A stretch of DNA of 13,349 nt from Nitrospirales bacterium (GTDB taxonomy: Bacteria > Nitrospirota > Thermodesulfovibrionia > Thermodesulfovibrionales > Dissulfurispiraceae): positions 1-13,349 of the forward strand of contig JADLDZ010000023.1 in the NCBI GenBank assembly GCA_020846375.1. The letters are read 5' to 3'. Position numbers and translations under genes: made by a program. Under the pieces are notes generated by a model. The model was not told the origin of the DNA. It worked only from the letters and a program-made list of their open reading frames with translations, and ran no database searches. Shown piece by piece: positions 1 through 7,105 of this stretch. Each line of letters opens with the position of its first letter. Position 1 is the first letter of the stretch.

Positions 1-974
1 ATACGAAGACCGTCGCCTTCAATATCCCCCAGACCTATCCGGCGCTCCCGATGAACGGGGTGATGGTCAGCGGCTTCGTCGCCCTCGATCTCAGGAAGGC
101 GGTGTATCCTGACAGGGTCTTCTCCTATCTGAGTGAAAGGGGCTACCGGCTCGATGTCGATGCGCGCCTGGCAGCGGAAAATCCCGAGGCTTTTTTTGCC
201 GACCTCTTCGAGGTGTTCCGGAAGAGAAGGGAGGCTATCGACTACCTGTATGACAACGAAGAGTGGCAGCTCTTTATCGGGACGATCACCGAGACCGACC
301 GTCTGCACCATTTCTTTTACGATTCAGCGCTGGAAGGGCGGTATTCTACTGTTTTTGAAAGGTTTTACCTTGAGCTGGACAGGTTTGTCGGGGACCTGGC
401 CCGCAAGGCGGCGCAGGACGGCGCCCTCTTCATGACCTGCTCGGACCACGGCTTTACCCCCATCTCCACGGAGGTATACCTCAACCGTTGGCTCATCGAA
501 AACGGGTATCTGGAGCGTGAGGGAGGAGAAGGGCTCAAGGGGATGACTTCCTCCTCGCGGGCCTTCTGCCTGGACCCCTCACGGATCTATCTCCACGTCG
601 AGGGGAAGTACAGGAAGGGAAAGGTGCAGCAGGGCGAATGCCCGGGGCTGCTCGATGAACTGAAAGAAAAATTTCTGGAAATCGCCTTCGAGGGCCGGAA
701 GGTCATCAAAGAGGTGTATCGGAGGGAAGAGATCTTCCAGGGGAGACATGCGGAAAACGGTCCCGACCTGTATCTTCTGCCGCACTACGGGTTCGACCTG
801 AAGGGGTCGGTGGACAGGGACTCCGTTTTCGGCACCTCCCGCTTCAGAGGAATGCACACCTACGATGACGCCCACCTGTTCGTTTCCGACGGGGCGCTGG
901 TACAGGAGGATGAGCGATGGTCCATAGAGAGAGTGCTGACGAGCGCATACTCTACGCTGAATACGGCCGTATAA
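1..974 (+). CDS. Alkaline-phosphatase-superfamily (type I phosphodiesterase-like) protein, 5' truncated
   Basis: The frame is open from position 3 to the TAA at 972-974, so 323 residues are visible and the true start lies outside the window. Metal-site signatures of the nucleotide pyrophosphatase/phosphodiesterase branch of the alkaline phosphatase superfamily are present in order: ETDRLHH (Asp at 297-299, His at 306-308), SDHG near 441-452, and a late GMH (His at 855-857). The N-terminal part with the first metal Asp and the Thr/Ser nucleophile would lie upstream of the window. It is a paralogue of the gene at 7106, sharing a VSGF/VSGL segment followed by the same order of motifs. Family members hydrolyse or transfer phosphoryl or phosphodiester groups; the substrate here is unknown. 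No membrane helix is visible. The C-terminus lacks the DIAPT-type end seen in the paralogue, and the last 58 bases overlap the next gene, which suggests a shortened tail. Confidence 0.82.
   Translation, partial: TKTVAFNIPQTYPALPMNGVMVSGFVALDLRKAVYPDRVFSYLSERGYRLDVDARLAAENPEAFFADLFEVFRKRREAIDYLYDNEEWQLFIGTITETDRLHHFFYDSALEGRYSTVFERFYLELDRFVGDLARKAAQDGALFMTCSDHGFTPISTEVYLNRWLIENGYLEREGGEGLKGMTSSSRAFCLDPSRIYLHVEGKYRKGKVQQGECPGLLDELKEKFLEIAFEGRKVIKEVYRREEIFQGRHAENGPDLYLLPHYGFDLKGSVDRDSVFGTSRFRGMHTYDDAHLFVSDGALVQEDERWSIERVLTSAYSTLNTAV
904..909 (+). promoter_or_regulatory. Ribosome binding site setting the sugar transferase start
   Basis: A perfect AGGAGG lies 7 bases upstream of the ATG at 917, inside the upstream coding region. 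It supports this start even though it makes a 58-base overlap with the preceding gene and gives the protein about 20 extra residues before the usual family start region. Confidence 0.7.
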
Positions 975-1615
975 CGTTCGTGTACGATGTGGTGAAGCGG
1001 GCGATGGACATGCTCCTCGGCCTCCTCTTCCTCATCGCCTTTGCACCGCTCTTCTCTCTCATTGCCCTGCTGATAAAGCTGGACAGCGAGGGGCCCGTTT
1101 TCTTCCGCCAGAAGAGATGCGGGAAAGGAGGCCGGGAGTTCTTCATGTACAAGTTCAGGACCATGGTCAGGAACGCCGAAGCCTTGAAGGGCGCCCTCGC
1201 CAACGAGGTGGACGGGCCCATGTTCAAGATGCGGAACGATCCCCGCATCACGCGGGTCGGCCGGGTCCTGAGGCAGTGGAGCCTCGATGAGATTCCGCAG
1301 CTCATCAACGTGGTGAAGGGGGAGATGAGCCTGGTGGGACCGCGCCCCCTCGCAAAGAACGAAATGCCGGTGACGGAGGAGGAGCTGCCTTTCACCAGGG
1401 ATAAGACGCCGGTGGACATCACCTGGAAAGAGACCCGGCTCAGGGTCAAACCGGGGATGACCGGGCTCTGGCAGGTGCAGGGGAGAGGGAGCGGCAAGTT
1501 CAGCTGCTGGATCAAGTACGATATCGAGTACGTGCAGAAGAGGTCGGTTCTCCTGGACGTCAAAATACTTTTTTTGACTCTCAATGCGGTGCTGAGGAGG
1601 AAGGGTGCTGATTGA
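917..1615 (+). CDS. Initiating polyprenyl-phosphate sugar phosphotransferase
   Basis: This 232-residue protein belongs to the bacterial sugar transferase family (short PglC/WcaJ-C-terminal type). It would transfer a sugar 1-phosphate from a nucleotide sugar to undecaprenyl phosphate at the inner membrane, the first step of repeat-unit assembly. Visible features are one hydrophobic re-entrant membrane segment (about residues 31-54), the FRQKRCGKGG and MYKFRTM motifs (about 63-83), the catalytic Asp-Glu pair in SLDEIPQL (D124, E125), LVGPRPL (about 139-145) and PGMTGLWQVQGR (about 179-190). Full-length WcaJ/WbaP proteins carry extra N-terminal membrane helices, which are absent here, so this is the minimal form. 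The nucleotide sugar cannot be predicted. It overlaps the upstream phosphodiesterase-like gene by 58 bases and the ligase by 11, implying translational coupling. Confidence 0.93.
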   Translation: MVHRESADERILYAEYGRITFVYDVVKRAMDMLLGLLFLIAFAPLFSLIALLIKLDSEGPVFFRQKRCGKGGREFFMYKFRTMVRNAEALKGALANEVDGPMFKMRNDPRITRVGRVLRQWSLDEIPQLINVVKGEMSLVGPRPLAKNEMPVTEEELPFTRDKTPVDITWKETRLRVKPGMTGLWQVQGRGSGKFSCWIKYDIEYVQKRSVLLDVKILFLTLNAVLRRKGAD

Positions 1616-3101
1616 TGCGATAGGAATGACTATCCATGACGCTCTGGAGAGGAACTGCCGCACGCACCCGCAGAAGAGTTTTATCCTGGCGTACGACAGG
1701 GCCTTTACCTACGAGGAGGCATGCCGTATTTCGAACGGCTTCGCCCGTTTCCTGGCCGCCTCGGGAGTGGGACGGAACGAAAAGGCATGCCTGATACTGC
1801 CGCGCGTCCCGGAGCTGGTCCTCGCTTTCCTGGGAATGGTAAAGGCGGGAGTGGTCCCCATCCCGGTGAACTACACGATCAGCCCGGGGGAGATCAGACA
1901 GTTCATCTCCCTGGTCGCGCCGTCGGTGATCGTGATCCATGAGAAGCTCCTGCCCCTTCTGGATGGAGAGACCCTCCTCCCCGGGAACAGCAGAATCGTG
2001 GTGGTGGGGGAAGACTCCCATGGACATATTCCCTGGAGGGAGGCGGCCTCCCCCGCAGCGGAAAAGGCCACCCCGGACAGCGGTTTCGACACGATCGCCT
2101 ACCTGAACTACACCACGGGCTCCAGCGGCACCCCCAAGGGGGCTGTCGCCACCCATGCCGCTATCTACTGGAATACCCGCGCCGCGGTGGAGGCCATGGA
2201 GATGACGGGCGACGACATCCATCTCTGCATGTTCGCCCCCTTTGCGCATCCCCACGAACTTTTCGCACGTCCCCTGTATACCGGGGGCACCCTCGTCCTG
2301 CTCGAGGAGATCAACCCGAAGACCATCGTAAAGACCATCAACGACAAAGCCGTCACCTGCATGATGGGTCTTGCGCCCATGTTCGACATGATCGCCTCCC
2401 ACTGTCCCGATAAGAAAATGGAGAGTCTGCGCGTGGCGGAGAGCGGCGGCATGTATACCCGTCCCGACATCATCAGGAGCTTCAGGAAGCATTTCGGTAT
2501 CCCGGTTCTTTCGGTGTGGGGAAGCACCGAGACCACCGGCATCGCCCTCGCCAACACCCCCCGCGCCTACCGGGAAGACGGCTCCATGGGCAGGGTGTGC
2601 CCCTTCTATGAGCTCAGAATCGTGGATGACGAGGGGAATGACGTGGGGAGCGGGGAGATCGGCGAGCTTGTCTTCAGGGGGAAGGGAGTGATTTCCGGGT
2701 ATGACACCTCCACCGACCTCCCTGCCGCGGACGGCTGGTACTGCAGCGGGGACCTCGGATGGAGGGACGAGGAGGGATACCTCTACTTTGTGGAGAGGAA
2801 GAGCGGCCTGATGAAAGTTGCAGGCCTGAAGGTCTACCCTCTCCAGATCGAGATCTCCCTCATGGCGCATCACGGCATCAAGGAAGCGGCGGTCATCGGG
2901 GTGGAAGACCGGCTGAGGGGCATGGTGCCGAAAGCGTACGTCGTCCCCCGGGAGGGCTTCACTCTCTCCGAAGAAGAGGTCAGGGCGTTTTGCAAAGGGA
3001 GGATGGCGGATTACATGATCCCGAGGACGGTGGAGATCCGGAGCGAACTCCCCAGGATAGGGAGCGGCAAGATCAACAAGAGGGCGTTGGAGGGCAGATA
3101 G
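1605..3101 (+). CDS. AMP-forming acyl-CoA synthetase/ligase (ANL superfamily)
   Basis: This 498-residue adenylating enzyme activates a carboxylic acid as the acyl-AMP and usually passes it to CoA or a carrier protein. The ANL core motifs are intact: the P-loop YTTGSSGTPKG at residues 169-179, WGSTETTG with E309, the ATP ribose-binding Asp in SGDLG (D383), the hinge region VERKSGLMKVAG, and C-terminal GSGKINKRAL with the catalytic lysine K489. No fused carrier or reductase domain is present and no carrier protein gene is visible in the window. The start is GTG at 1605, four bases after AGGAGG (1595-1600), overlapping the sugar transferase stop by 11 bases; an in-frame ATG at 1626 is possible but has no good ribosome site. 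Context suggests it supplies an acyl or amino-acyl substituent for the polysaccharide. The substrate is unknown. Confidence 0.9.
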   Translation: MLIDAIGMTIHDALERNCRTHPQKSFILAYDRAFTYEEACRISNGFARFLAASGVGRNEKACLILPRVPELVLAFLGMVKAGVVPIPVNYTISPGEIRQFISLVAPSVIVIHEKLLPLLDGETLLPGNSRIVVVGEDSHGHIPWREAASPAAEKATPDSGFDTIAYLNYTTGSSGTPKGAVATHAAIYWNTRAAVEAMEMTGDDIHLCMFAPFAHPHELFARPLYTGGTLVLLEEINPKTIVKTINDKAVTCMMGLAPMFDMIASHCPDKKMESLRVAESGGMYTRPDIIRSFRKHFGIPVLSVWGSTETTGIALANTPRAYREDGSMGRVCPFYELRIVDDEGNDVGSGEIGELVFRGKGVISGYDTSTDLPAADGWYCSGDLGWRDEEGYLYFVERKSGLMKVAGLKVYPLQIEISLMAHHGIKEAAVIGVEDRLRGMVPKAYVVPREGFTLSEEEVRAFCKGRMADYMIPRTVEIRSELPRIGSGKINKRALEGR

Positions 3102-3107
3102 GGACGT

Positions 3108-4268
3108 ATGAAAGCATTGCGGGCGGAAGCGGAGTGGGCTCCCCGGAACGGATGTACGCCGAAGGGGCGTGAGCTGACGGAAAGAAGGGCGTCTTCCGGA
3201 AGCCGGATGTACCGGAACCCCGTCCTGGGCATTACGGAGGTGAAGGAGCCGGAACCCGGACACGACGAACTCCTGGTACGGGTAAAGTACTGCGGCATCT
3301 GCGGCTCCGATACTCATGTCTACGAATCCGATGCCGAGGGGTATATCATCTTTTCCGGGCCCGCGAAGTTCCCCTGCACCCTGGGGCACGAGTATTCCGG
3401 CGAGGTGGTGGCGGTGGGAAAAGAAGTCGCCGGGTTCGAAAAGGGGGATATCATCACCGGGGAGAGCGTCCTGTGGTGCGGCACCTGCATGCCCTGCCGG
3501 TACGGAATGCTGAACCAGTGCGAGAATGTGGAACTGCTTGGCCTTACCCACGACGGGGCCTTTGCGGAATACATTGCGGTAAAAGCGAAATACTGCTGGA
3601 ACCTGAACCGTCTCCACGACCGCTTCACCGCCGGGGAGGTGCTGAAGATAGGCACCCTCGTGGAGCCCATCGGCTGCGCCTATAACGGCATCTTCATTTC
3701 GGGGGGAGGCTTTCCGCCCGGGGCGTACGCCGTCGTATACGGCGCAGGACCCATCGGCCTCGGCGCCGTGCTCCTCCTGAGAGCGGCGGGGGCCGCAAAG
3801 ATCATCGTGCTCGACGTGGTGGACGAACGTCTTGCGCTTGCGGAGAGGATGGGCGCCGACCATGTCTTCAACGCCGCCAGGACGGAGGGCATCGAGGAGA
3901 CCATCATGGACCTCACCTCCGGATGGGGGGCGGACATACAGGTGGAGGCCGCGGGAGCCGCCCGCCGGACGGTCCCTATGATGGAGAGGCTCTATTCGCG
4001 GAGAGCGAAGATCATCTATCTCGGCAGAGCCGAGGCCCTGGCGACGGTGGAGCTGAACCGGCTCGTCTCCGGCGCCCACAGCATCATCGGCTCGCGGGGC
4101 CATTCCGGGTACGGCATCTTCCCCAACATCATCCGGCTGCTCCAGGAAGACAGGCTGAACGGGGTGGGCGAGATGATCACCTCTGTCTTCCCCTTCTCCG
4201 GGATCACCGACGCTTTCACCGCCTCGACAAAGAGGGTGGACGGAAAGATCCTGATCACTATCGGCTGA
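3108..4268 (+). CDS. Zinc-dependent medium-chain dehydrogenase, scyllo-inosose dehydrogenase-like
   Basis: This 386-residue protein is a zinc alcohol/polyol dehydrogenase of the medium-chain family. Catalytic zinc ligands are in CGICGSD (C65) and GHE (H94, E95); the structural zinc site is four cysteines C124, C127, C130 and C138. A Rossmann motif GAGPIG lies at 212-217, and an acidic residue at the end of the second strand (D236) favours NAD. The long N-terminal region before the GroES-like fold (RAEAEW, then SRMYRNP), LVEP (about 184-187) and late GSRGHSGYGIFP resemble, from memory, the Thermotoga scyllo-inosose 3-dehydrogenase type more than threonine or sorbitol dehydrogenase. It probably oxidises or reduces a cyclitol or sugar hydroxyl in the cytoplasm. 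It starts 6 bases after the ligase stop with only a weak GGGA ribosome site, so it is likely coupled to the ligase. The exact substrate is not shown. Confidence 0.88.
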   Translation: MKALRAEAEWAPRNGCTPKGRELTERRASSGSRMYRNPVLGITEVKEPEPGHDELLVRVKYCGICGSDTHVYESDAEGYIIFSGPAKFPCTLGHEYSGEVVAVGKEVAGFEKGDIITGESVLWCGTCMPCRYGMLNQCENVELLGLTHDGAFAEYIAVKAKYCWNLNRLHDRFTAGEVLKIGTLVEPIGCAYNGIFISGGGFPPGAYAVVYGAGPIGLGAVLLLRAAGAAKIIVLDVVDERLALAERMGADHVFNAARTEGIEETIMDLTSGWGADIQVEAAGAARRTVPMMERLYSRRAKIIYLGRAEALATVELNRLVSGAHSIIGSRGHSGYGIFPNIIRLLQEDRLNGVGEMITSVFPFSGITDAFTASTKRVDGKILITIG

Positions 4269-4305
4269 ATGCAGGGATCTCCCCATGCAGAAGAAGGGAC
4301 AAACC

Positions 4306-4314
4306 TGTTATAGT
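4306..4314 (+). promoter_or_regulatory. Probable extended -10 promoter for the export lipoprotein gene
   Basis: TGTTATAGT gives an extended -10 (TGn plus TATAGT, 5 of 6 to consensus). The -35 position (about 4286-4291) is poor, as is common for extended -10 promoters. Predicted start near 4321 leaves a leader of about 55 bases with a small hairpin at about 4338-4352. It would let the export gene be expressed separately from the four genes upstream. Confidence 0.5.
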
Positions 4315-4363
4315 ATTCTCACTGTTTTTTTGACCTTTTCCCGTTTCGGGGAACAGCGATGAG

Positions 4364-4368
4364 GGAGG
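4364..4368 (+). promoter_or_regulatory. Ribosome binding site setting the export lipoprotein start
   Basis: GGAGG lies 8 bases before the ATG at 4377. It sits inside the longer open frame that begins at ATG 4359, which has no ribosome site of its own, so 4377 is the better start; it also gives a normal signal peptide. Confidence 0.75.
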
Positions 4369-4376
4369 AAGTCTGC

Positions 4377-5174
4377 ATGAAGAAGTCGGTCGTATCCATA
4401 CTGGCGGGTCTGTGCTGCGGCGCCCTGCTGGTTGCGGGGTGTGCCTCCACCGGTACACAGGGGAAAAGCGGAGAGCAGGGCCAGACGCTCGCCTCTTCCG
4501 ATGAGAAGGGTGAAACTATAGACAACCTGAAAATCTCCGAGTTCATCCTCGGGAACGGCGATTCCATCGACATCTCCGTATACCGTCAGGACGACCTCAA
4601 GAGGACCGCAAAGATCGACCTTTCGGGCAGGATCATGTTCCCTCTGATCGGCGACGTGCAGGTCTCGGGGAAGAGTATCTACACGATCAGGGAGGAAATG
4701 CAGGAGCGCCTTGCCAAGTACGTCGTAAATCCACAGGTGATCATCAGCATCACGGCGGTCCAGAGCCAGAAAGTGGTGCTCCTCGGCGAGGTCCAAACAC
4801 CCGGGGTCTATACCCTGGACTACGATCTCAACATTTCGGAAGCCATCGCCCGGGCCGGAGGGCTTTCCGACAGCGCGAAATCTTCTTCCGTGCTCCTGTT
4901 GCGCAGAGACGGGAAAAAGCAGGCAACCACCGCAGTGGACATAAAACATATCCTGGATTCGGGTGATTTCTCCCGGGATATTCTCCTCAGAAACGGCGAT
5001 ATCGTATACGTTCCCAAGAAGACCATCGCCAACATAAGCTGGCTCATGTCCAATATTTCGCAGATCCTCAGCCCTCTTATCTCCACGGAAACCGGCATCG
5101 TCCTCTGGCCCCAGGTCAAGGATGTGCTGCAGGGCAAGAGCCCTTCGACGGTCTTCTCCGTACCGACGCAGTAG
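4377..5174 (+). CDS. Wza-type polysaccharide export lipoprotein (Poly_export plus SLBB)
   Basis: This 265-residue protein has a lipoprotein signal peptide: Met-Lys-Lys, a hydrophobic stretch, and a lipobox ending V-A-G-C with lipidated Cys22. The polysaccharide export domain begins around ILGNGDSIDISVYRQ and continues through IDLSGRIMFPLIGDVQVSG. An SLBB-like segment follows (VVLLGEVQTPGVYTL, then ISEAIARAGGLS), with the typical closing motif NGDIVYVPKK. It would form the periplasmic and outer-membrane export channel working with the Wzz/Wzc partner. The last 50 or so residues after VPKK are fairly hydrophobic and could hold the membrane-crossing amphipathic helix, but the protein is shorter than E. 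coli Wza (about 380 residues) and seems to have one SLBB unit rather than two. No terminator follows; transcripts would run into the 5S gene and stop at its terminator. Confidence 0.92.
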   Translation: MKKSVVSILAGLCCGALLVAGCASTGTQGKSGEQGQTLASSDEKGETIDNLKISEFILGNGDSIDISVYRQDDLKRTAKIDLSGRIMFPLIGDVQVSGKSIYTIREEMQERLAKYVVNPQVIISITAVQSQKVVLLGEVQTPGVYTLDYDLNISEAIARAGGLSDSAKSSSVLLLRRDGKKQATTAVDIKHILDSGDFSRDILLRNGDIVYVPKKTIANISWLMSNISQILSPLISTETGIVLWPQVKDVLQGKSPSTVFSVPTQ

Positions 5175-5228
5175 GGGAAGAGGACAAGGGACAAGAGCGG
5201 CGAAAAAGCTGGCGAAAAGCCGGTTGTG

Positions 5229-5239
5229 TATGCTATCAT
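5229..5239 (+). promoter_or_regulatory. Possible promoter of the 5S rRNA gene
   Basis: TGCTATCAT at 5231-5239 is an extended -10 element (TGn plus TATCAT), overlapping an alternative -10 TATGCT at 5229-5234. No convincing -35 is visible; a GAAAA-loop hairpin (5207-5225) occupies that region. The first element predicts a start at about 5246, almost exactly at the mature 5S end, so either the second element is used or the 5S is processed from read-through. Confidence 0.4.
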
Positions 5240-5243
5240 GATT

Positions 5244-5362
<119 letters not shown>

Positions 5363-5367
5363 TCAGG

Positions 5368-5396
5368 AAGGCCCGGTCCACACCGGGCCTTTTTTA
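5368..5396 (+). terminator. Rho-independent terminator of the 5S gene
   Basis: AAGGCCCGGT (5368-5377) pairs perfectly with ACCGGGCCTT (5382-5391) around a 4-base loop, followed by a T-run to 5395. It begins about 6 bases after the mature 5S end. The minus-strand copy of the hairpin is not followed by a T-run, so it works in the plus direction only. The T-run supplies the stop codon of the convergent flippase gene. Confidence 0.93.
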
Positions 5397-6827
5397 TTGC
5401 TCCTTTTCTCTCCCCTGTCCCCTCCCCCGCCGCTGCCCGGCCACCTTGAACACCACAGCGGGGGAGAAGGTGAAGAAGCCGTAGTGGGAGCGAATGAGGA
5501 AGAAGGGGATCATGTTCAACAGGATGACGCTGCACATGGTGGCGAAGGCCGCTCCGTTCATCCCGTACCGGGGCACGAGGGTGAGGTTCAGGGCGAGGTT
5601 GGTGATGACGGTGAAGAGCATCACGTTCTGGAATACCCTCTGTCTGCCCGTCATCTGGAGCAGGTAGCCCACGGAGCCCGTGAGGGCGTTGATGAACTGT
5701 CCGACGGTGAGCATGAGAAGTGCTGCGGCCCCTGCCCGGAACTCCATCCCGAAGAGGCCGAGGGTAAAGGAGGGGAAAAAGAAGAAAAGGGCCAGCACCG
5801 GCGCGGAGCTCCAGAAGATGAGTTTGGTCGACTGCTGGGCGATCGTGCGGAGTCCTTCCGTGTCACCGCTGCCGTGGCACTGCGCGAATTTGGGGGCGGC
5901 GATACTGTTCACCGCGAGGAGCGAGAGGCTCGTCAGGGTCGAGACCTTCAGGGCGATGTTGTAGATCCCCACGTCGCTTTCGGAAGCGTAGATGCCAAGG
6001 ATGATCTTGTCCACCCATCCCATGAAGAGATAGAGAGAGCCCGATACGAGAATAGGCAGGGAGACCTTCAGCACCGCCTTCAGCTCCACCCGCTCCCCGT
6101 TGCCGGCCGGGGCCGCGGGAATCCTCCTGAGCCAGAGGAAAAGGGAGAGGGCGAAGGCGGCGAAAATGCTGACGAGATAGACGATAAAAGGCATGAGCAG
6201 CCCCTTCGTGAAGAGAAAGGAGAAGGCGAGCAGTGTCGTGGCGAGCAGGGGGATGGCCATGTCCTGCACGAAAGAGTACTCCTTGATCTTCTTGAGCCCC
6301 CGCAGACTCTCCGCATTGAGAAAGAGCAGGGAGAAGGGCACCACGGCAAAGGAGGCCATCTGGAAATAGGGACCCAGGTATCCCTTTCCGAAGAGGCGTG
6401 CCGCGATATGCGGTGAAGCGAAATAGAGGAGCAGCGAGAGACCTATGCCGAAGGGAATGATCGTCCTGAAGCTCTTGAGGTACACATCCCGAGCAAGGTC
6501 CATCCTGTCGCGCGAGGAATACTCGGCGACGAACTTGAGCAGTGCCGTATCGAATCCGAGCCTGCCGACGATGGATACGATATTGAGCACGGTGATGAAG
6601 AGGGTGAAGACACCCATGGTGTGGGCACCGTAGGTGCGGGTGATCAGCATGGTGAAAGCATACCCGAAGGCCATGCCGAACACCTTGAAAAGGAGAGAGA
6701 CGAGGCCGCCTTTCACCAGCTCTTTCCCGTGCGCATCTTCCCTGCCGGAGAAAAGCTTCTCCCGCACGGGAGCGGGGAGCACCCTGCGCAGAATCCCGCT
6801 GAAGCGCCTGTCTGATTGATCATTCAT
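5394..6827 (-). CDS. Wzx-type polysaccharide flippase (MATE/MVF-like oligosaccharide transporter)
   Basis: This 477-residue integral membrane protein has about 12-14 hydrophobic segments and the layout of the Wzx/RfbX group of the MOP exporter superfamily: a cytoplasmic N-terminus rich in Arg and Lys, then an opening helix region (ELVKGGLVSLLFKVFGMAFG), ITRTYGAHTMGVFTLF, and the second-half repeat beginning around LPILVSGSLYLFMGWVDKIILG. The second half holds YNIALKVSTLTSL and NLTLVPRYGMNGAAFATM, typical of these transporters. It would move lipid-linked repeat units to the periplasmic face of the inner membrane. The start ATG at 6827 has AAAGGGGA at a good distance on the minus strand. The C-terminal tail is short and highly charged, and the TAA stop lies within the terminator T-run of the convergent 5S gene. 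It is the only minus-strand gene in the cluster, driven by a separate promoter near 7000-7029. Confidence 0.93.
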   Translation of the reverse strand: MNDQSDRRFSGILRRVLPAPVREKLFSGREDAHGKELVKGGLVSLLFKVFGMAFGYAFTMLITRTYGAHTMGVFTLFITVLNIVSIVGRLGFDTALLKFVAEYSSRDRMDLARDVYLKSFRTIIPFGIGLSLLLYFASPHIAARLFGKGYLGPYFQMASFAVVPFSLLFLNAESLRGLKKIKEYSFVQDMAIPLLATTLLAFSFLFTKGLLMPFIVYLVSIFAAFALSLFLWLRRIPAAPAGNGERVELKAVLKVSLPILVSGSLYLFMGWVDKIILGIYASESDVGIYNIALKVSTLTSLSLLAVNSIAAPKFAQCHGSGDTEGLRTIAQQSTKLIFWSSAPVLALFFFFPSFTLGLFGMEFRAGAAALLMLTVGQFINALTGSVGYLLQMTGRQRVFQNVMLFTVITNLALNLTLVPRYGMNGAAFATMCSVILLNMIPFFLIRSHYGFFTFSPAVVFKVAGQRRGRGQGREKEQ

Positions 6828-6903
6828 CGAAGTCCCCTTTCCGGTGCGTGCGTTTTGCGGTGGGAGGAAATCACGCGGAATATGCTGTTTCTCGCTTCAA
6901 GGC

Positions 6904-6939
6904 CACCGGGCGGCCGGTGAAAAGTACCTTTTCTTTTTT
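6904..6939. repeat. Tandem small hairpins with T-run
   Basis: A 6-bp stem CACCGG/CCGGTG with a GCGG loop is followed directly by a 6-bp AT-rich stem GAAAAG/CTTTTC with a TAC loop and then TTTTTT (6934-6939). The second resembles a weak plus-strand terminator, yet no plus-strand gene ends nearby. In the flippase leader (minus strand) the same bases fold but have no T-run after them. The role is unknown. Confidence 0.35.
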
Positions 6940-6999
6940 CGGCCCTGACAGGTATACTAACCAACAAATATGCCCTATTCCTTAAAGCGAAGTCCATCA

Positions 7000-7029
7000 A
7001 GTATAGCAAATACGGCAGCCGGATGACAA
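7000..7029 (-). promoter_or_regulatory. Probable promoter of the flippase gene
   Basis: On the minus strand, TTGTCA (7029-7024, 5 of 6 to the -35 consensus) is followed after 18 bases by TATACT (7005-7000), preceded by TGC as an extended -10. Transcription would begin around 6993 and give a leader of about 165 bases before the flippase ATG. Confidence 0.6.
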
Positions 7030-7105
7030 AGCACCGCCCGGGATTCTCTCTTCATTCGATACAAGGGGCAATACGCGCATAGGGAAGCAAAGAGGAGTTT
7101 GTATC

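Larger units (their letters stand above)
6828..7105. other. Divergent intergenic region between flippase and second operon
   Basis: This 278-base spacer is more AT-rich than the genes around it. It contains a minus-strand promoter (7000-7029), a plus-strand candidate -10 TATACT at 6953-6958 without a convincing -35, and two adjacent small hairpins: CACCGG/CCGGTG (6904-6919) and GAAAAG/CTTTTC (6919-6933), the second followed by six T on the plus strand. On the minus strand both hairpins lie in the flippase mRNA leader. No RNA gene or convincing small coding region is seen. Confidence 0.6.

Noticed and set aside
1581..4286. A 901-codon minus-strand open frame opposite the ligase and dehydrogenase
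   Set aside because: Its protein is low-complexity, rich in His, Pro, Arg and Gly, with no family motifs, while the plus-strand genes have complete catalytic motifs. Long antisense frames are expected from GC-rich codon bias.
4359..4376. ATG at 4359 as start of the export lipoprotein
   Set aside because: There is no ribosome site before it, and the real one (GGAGG, 4364-4368) lies inside it; the six extra residues would precede a normal lipoprotein signal peptide.
6919..6939. Hairpin plus T6 as a plus-strand terminator
   Set aside because: No plus-strand transcript is expected to arrive here; the stem is AT-rich and only 6 bp, so it is listed only as a hairpin.
6824..7009. A 61-codon minus-strand frame in the flippase leader as a leader peptide
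   Set aside because: Its ATG overlaps the predicted -10 element, so it would not be transcribed from that promoter; there is no ribosome site and it overlaps the flippase start in another frame.
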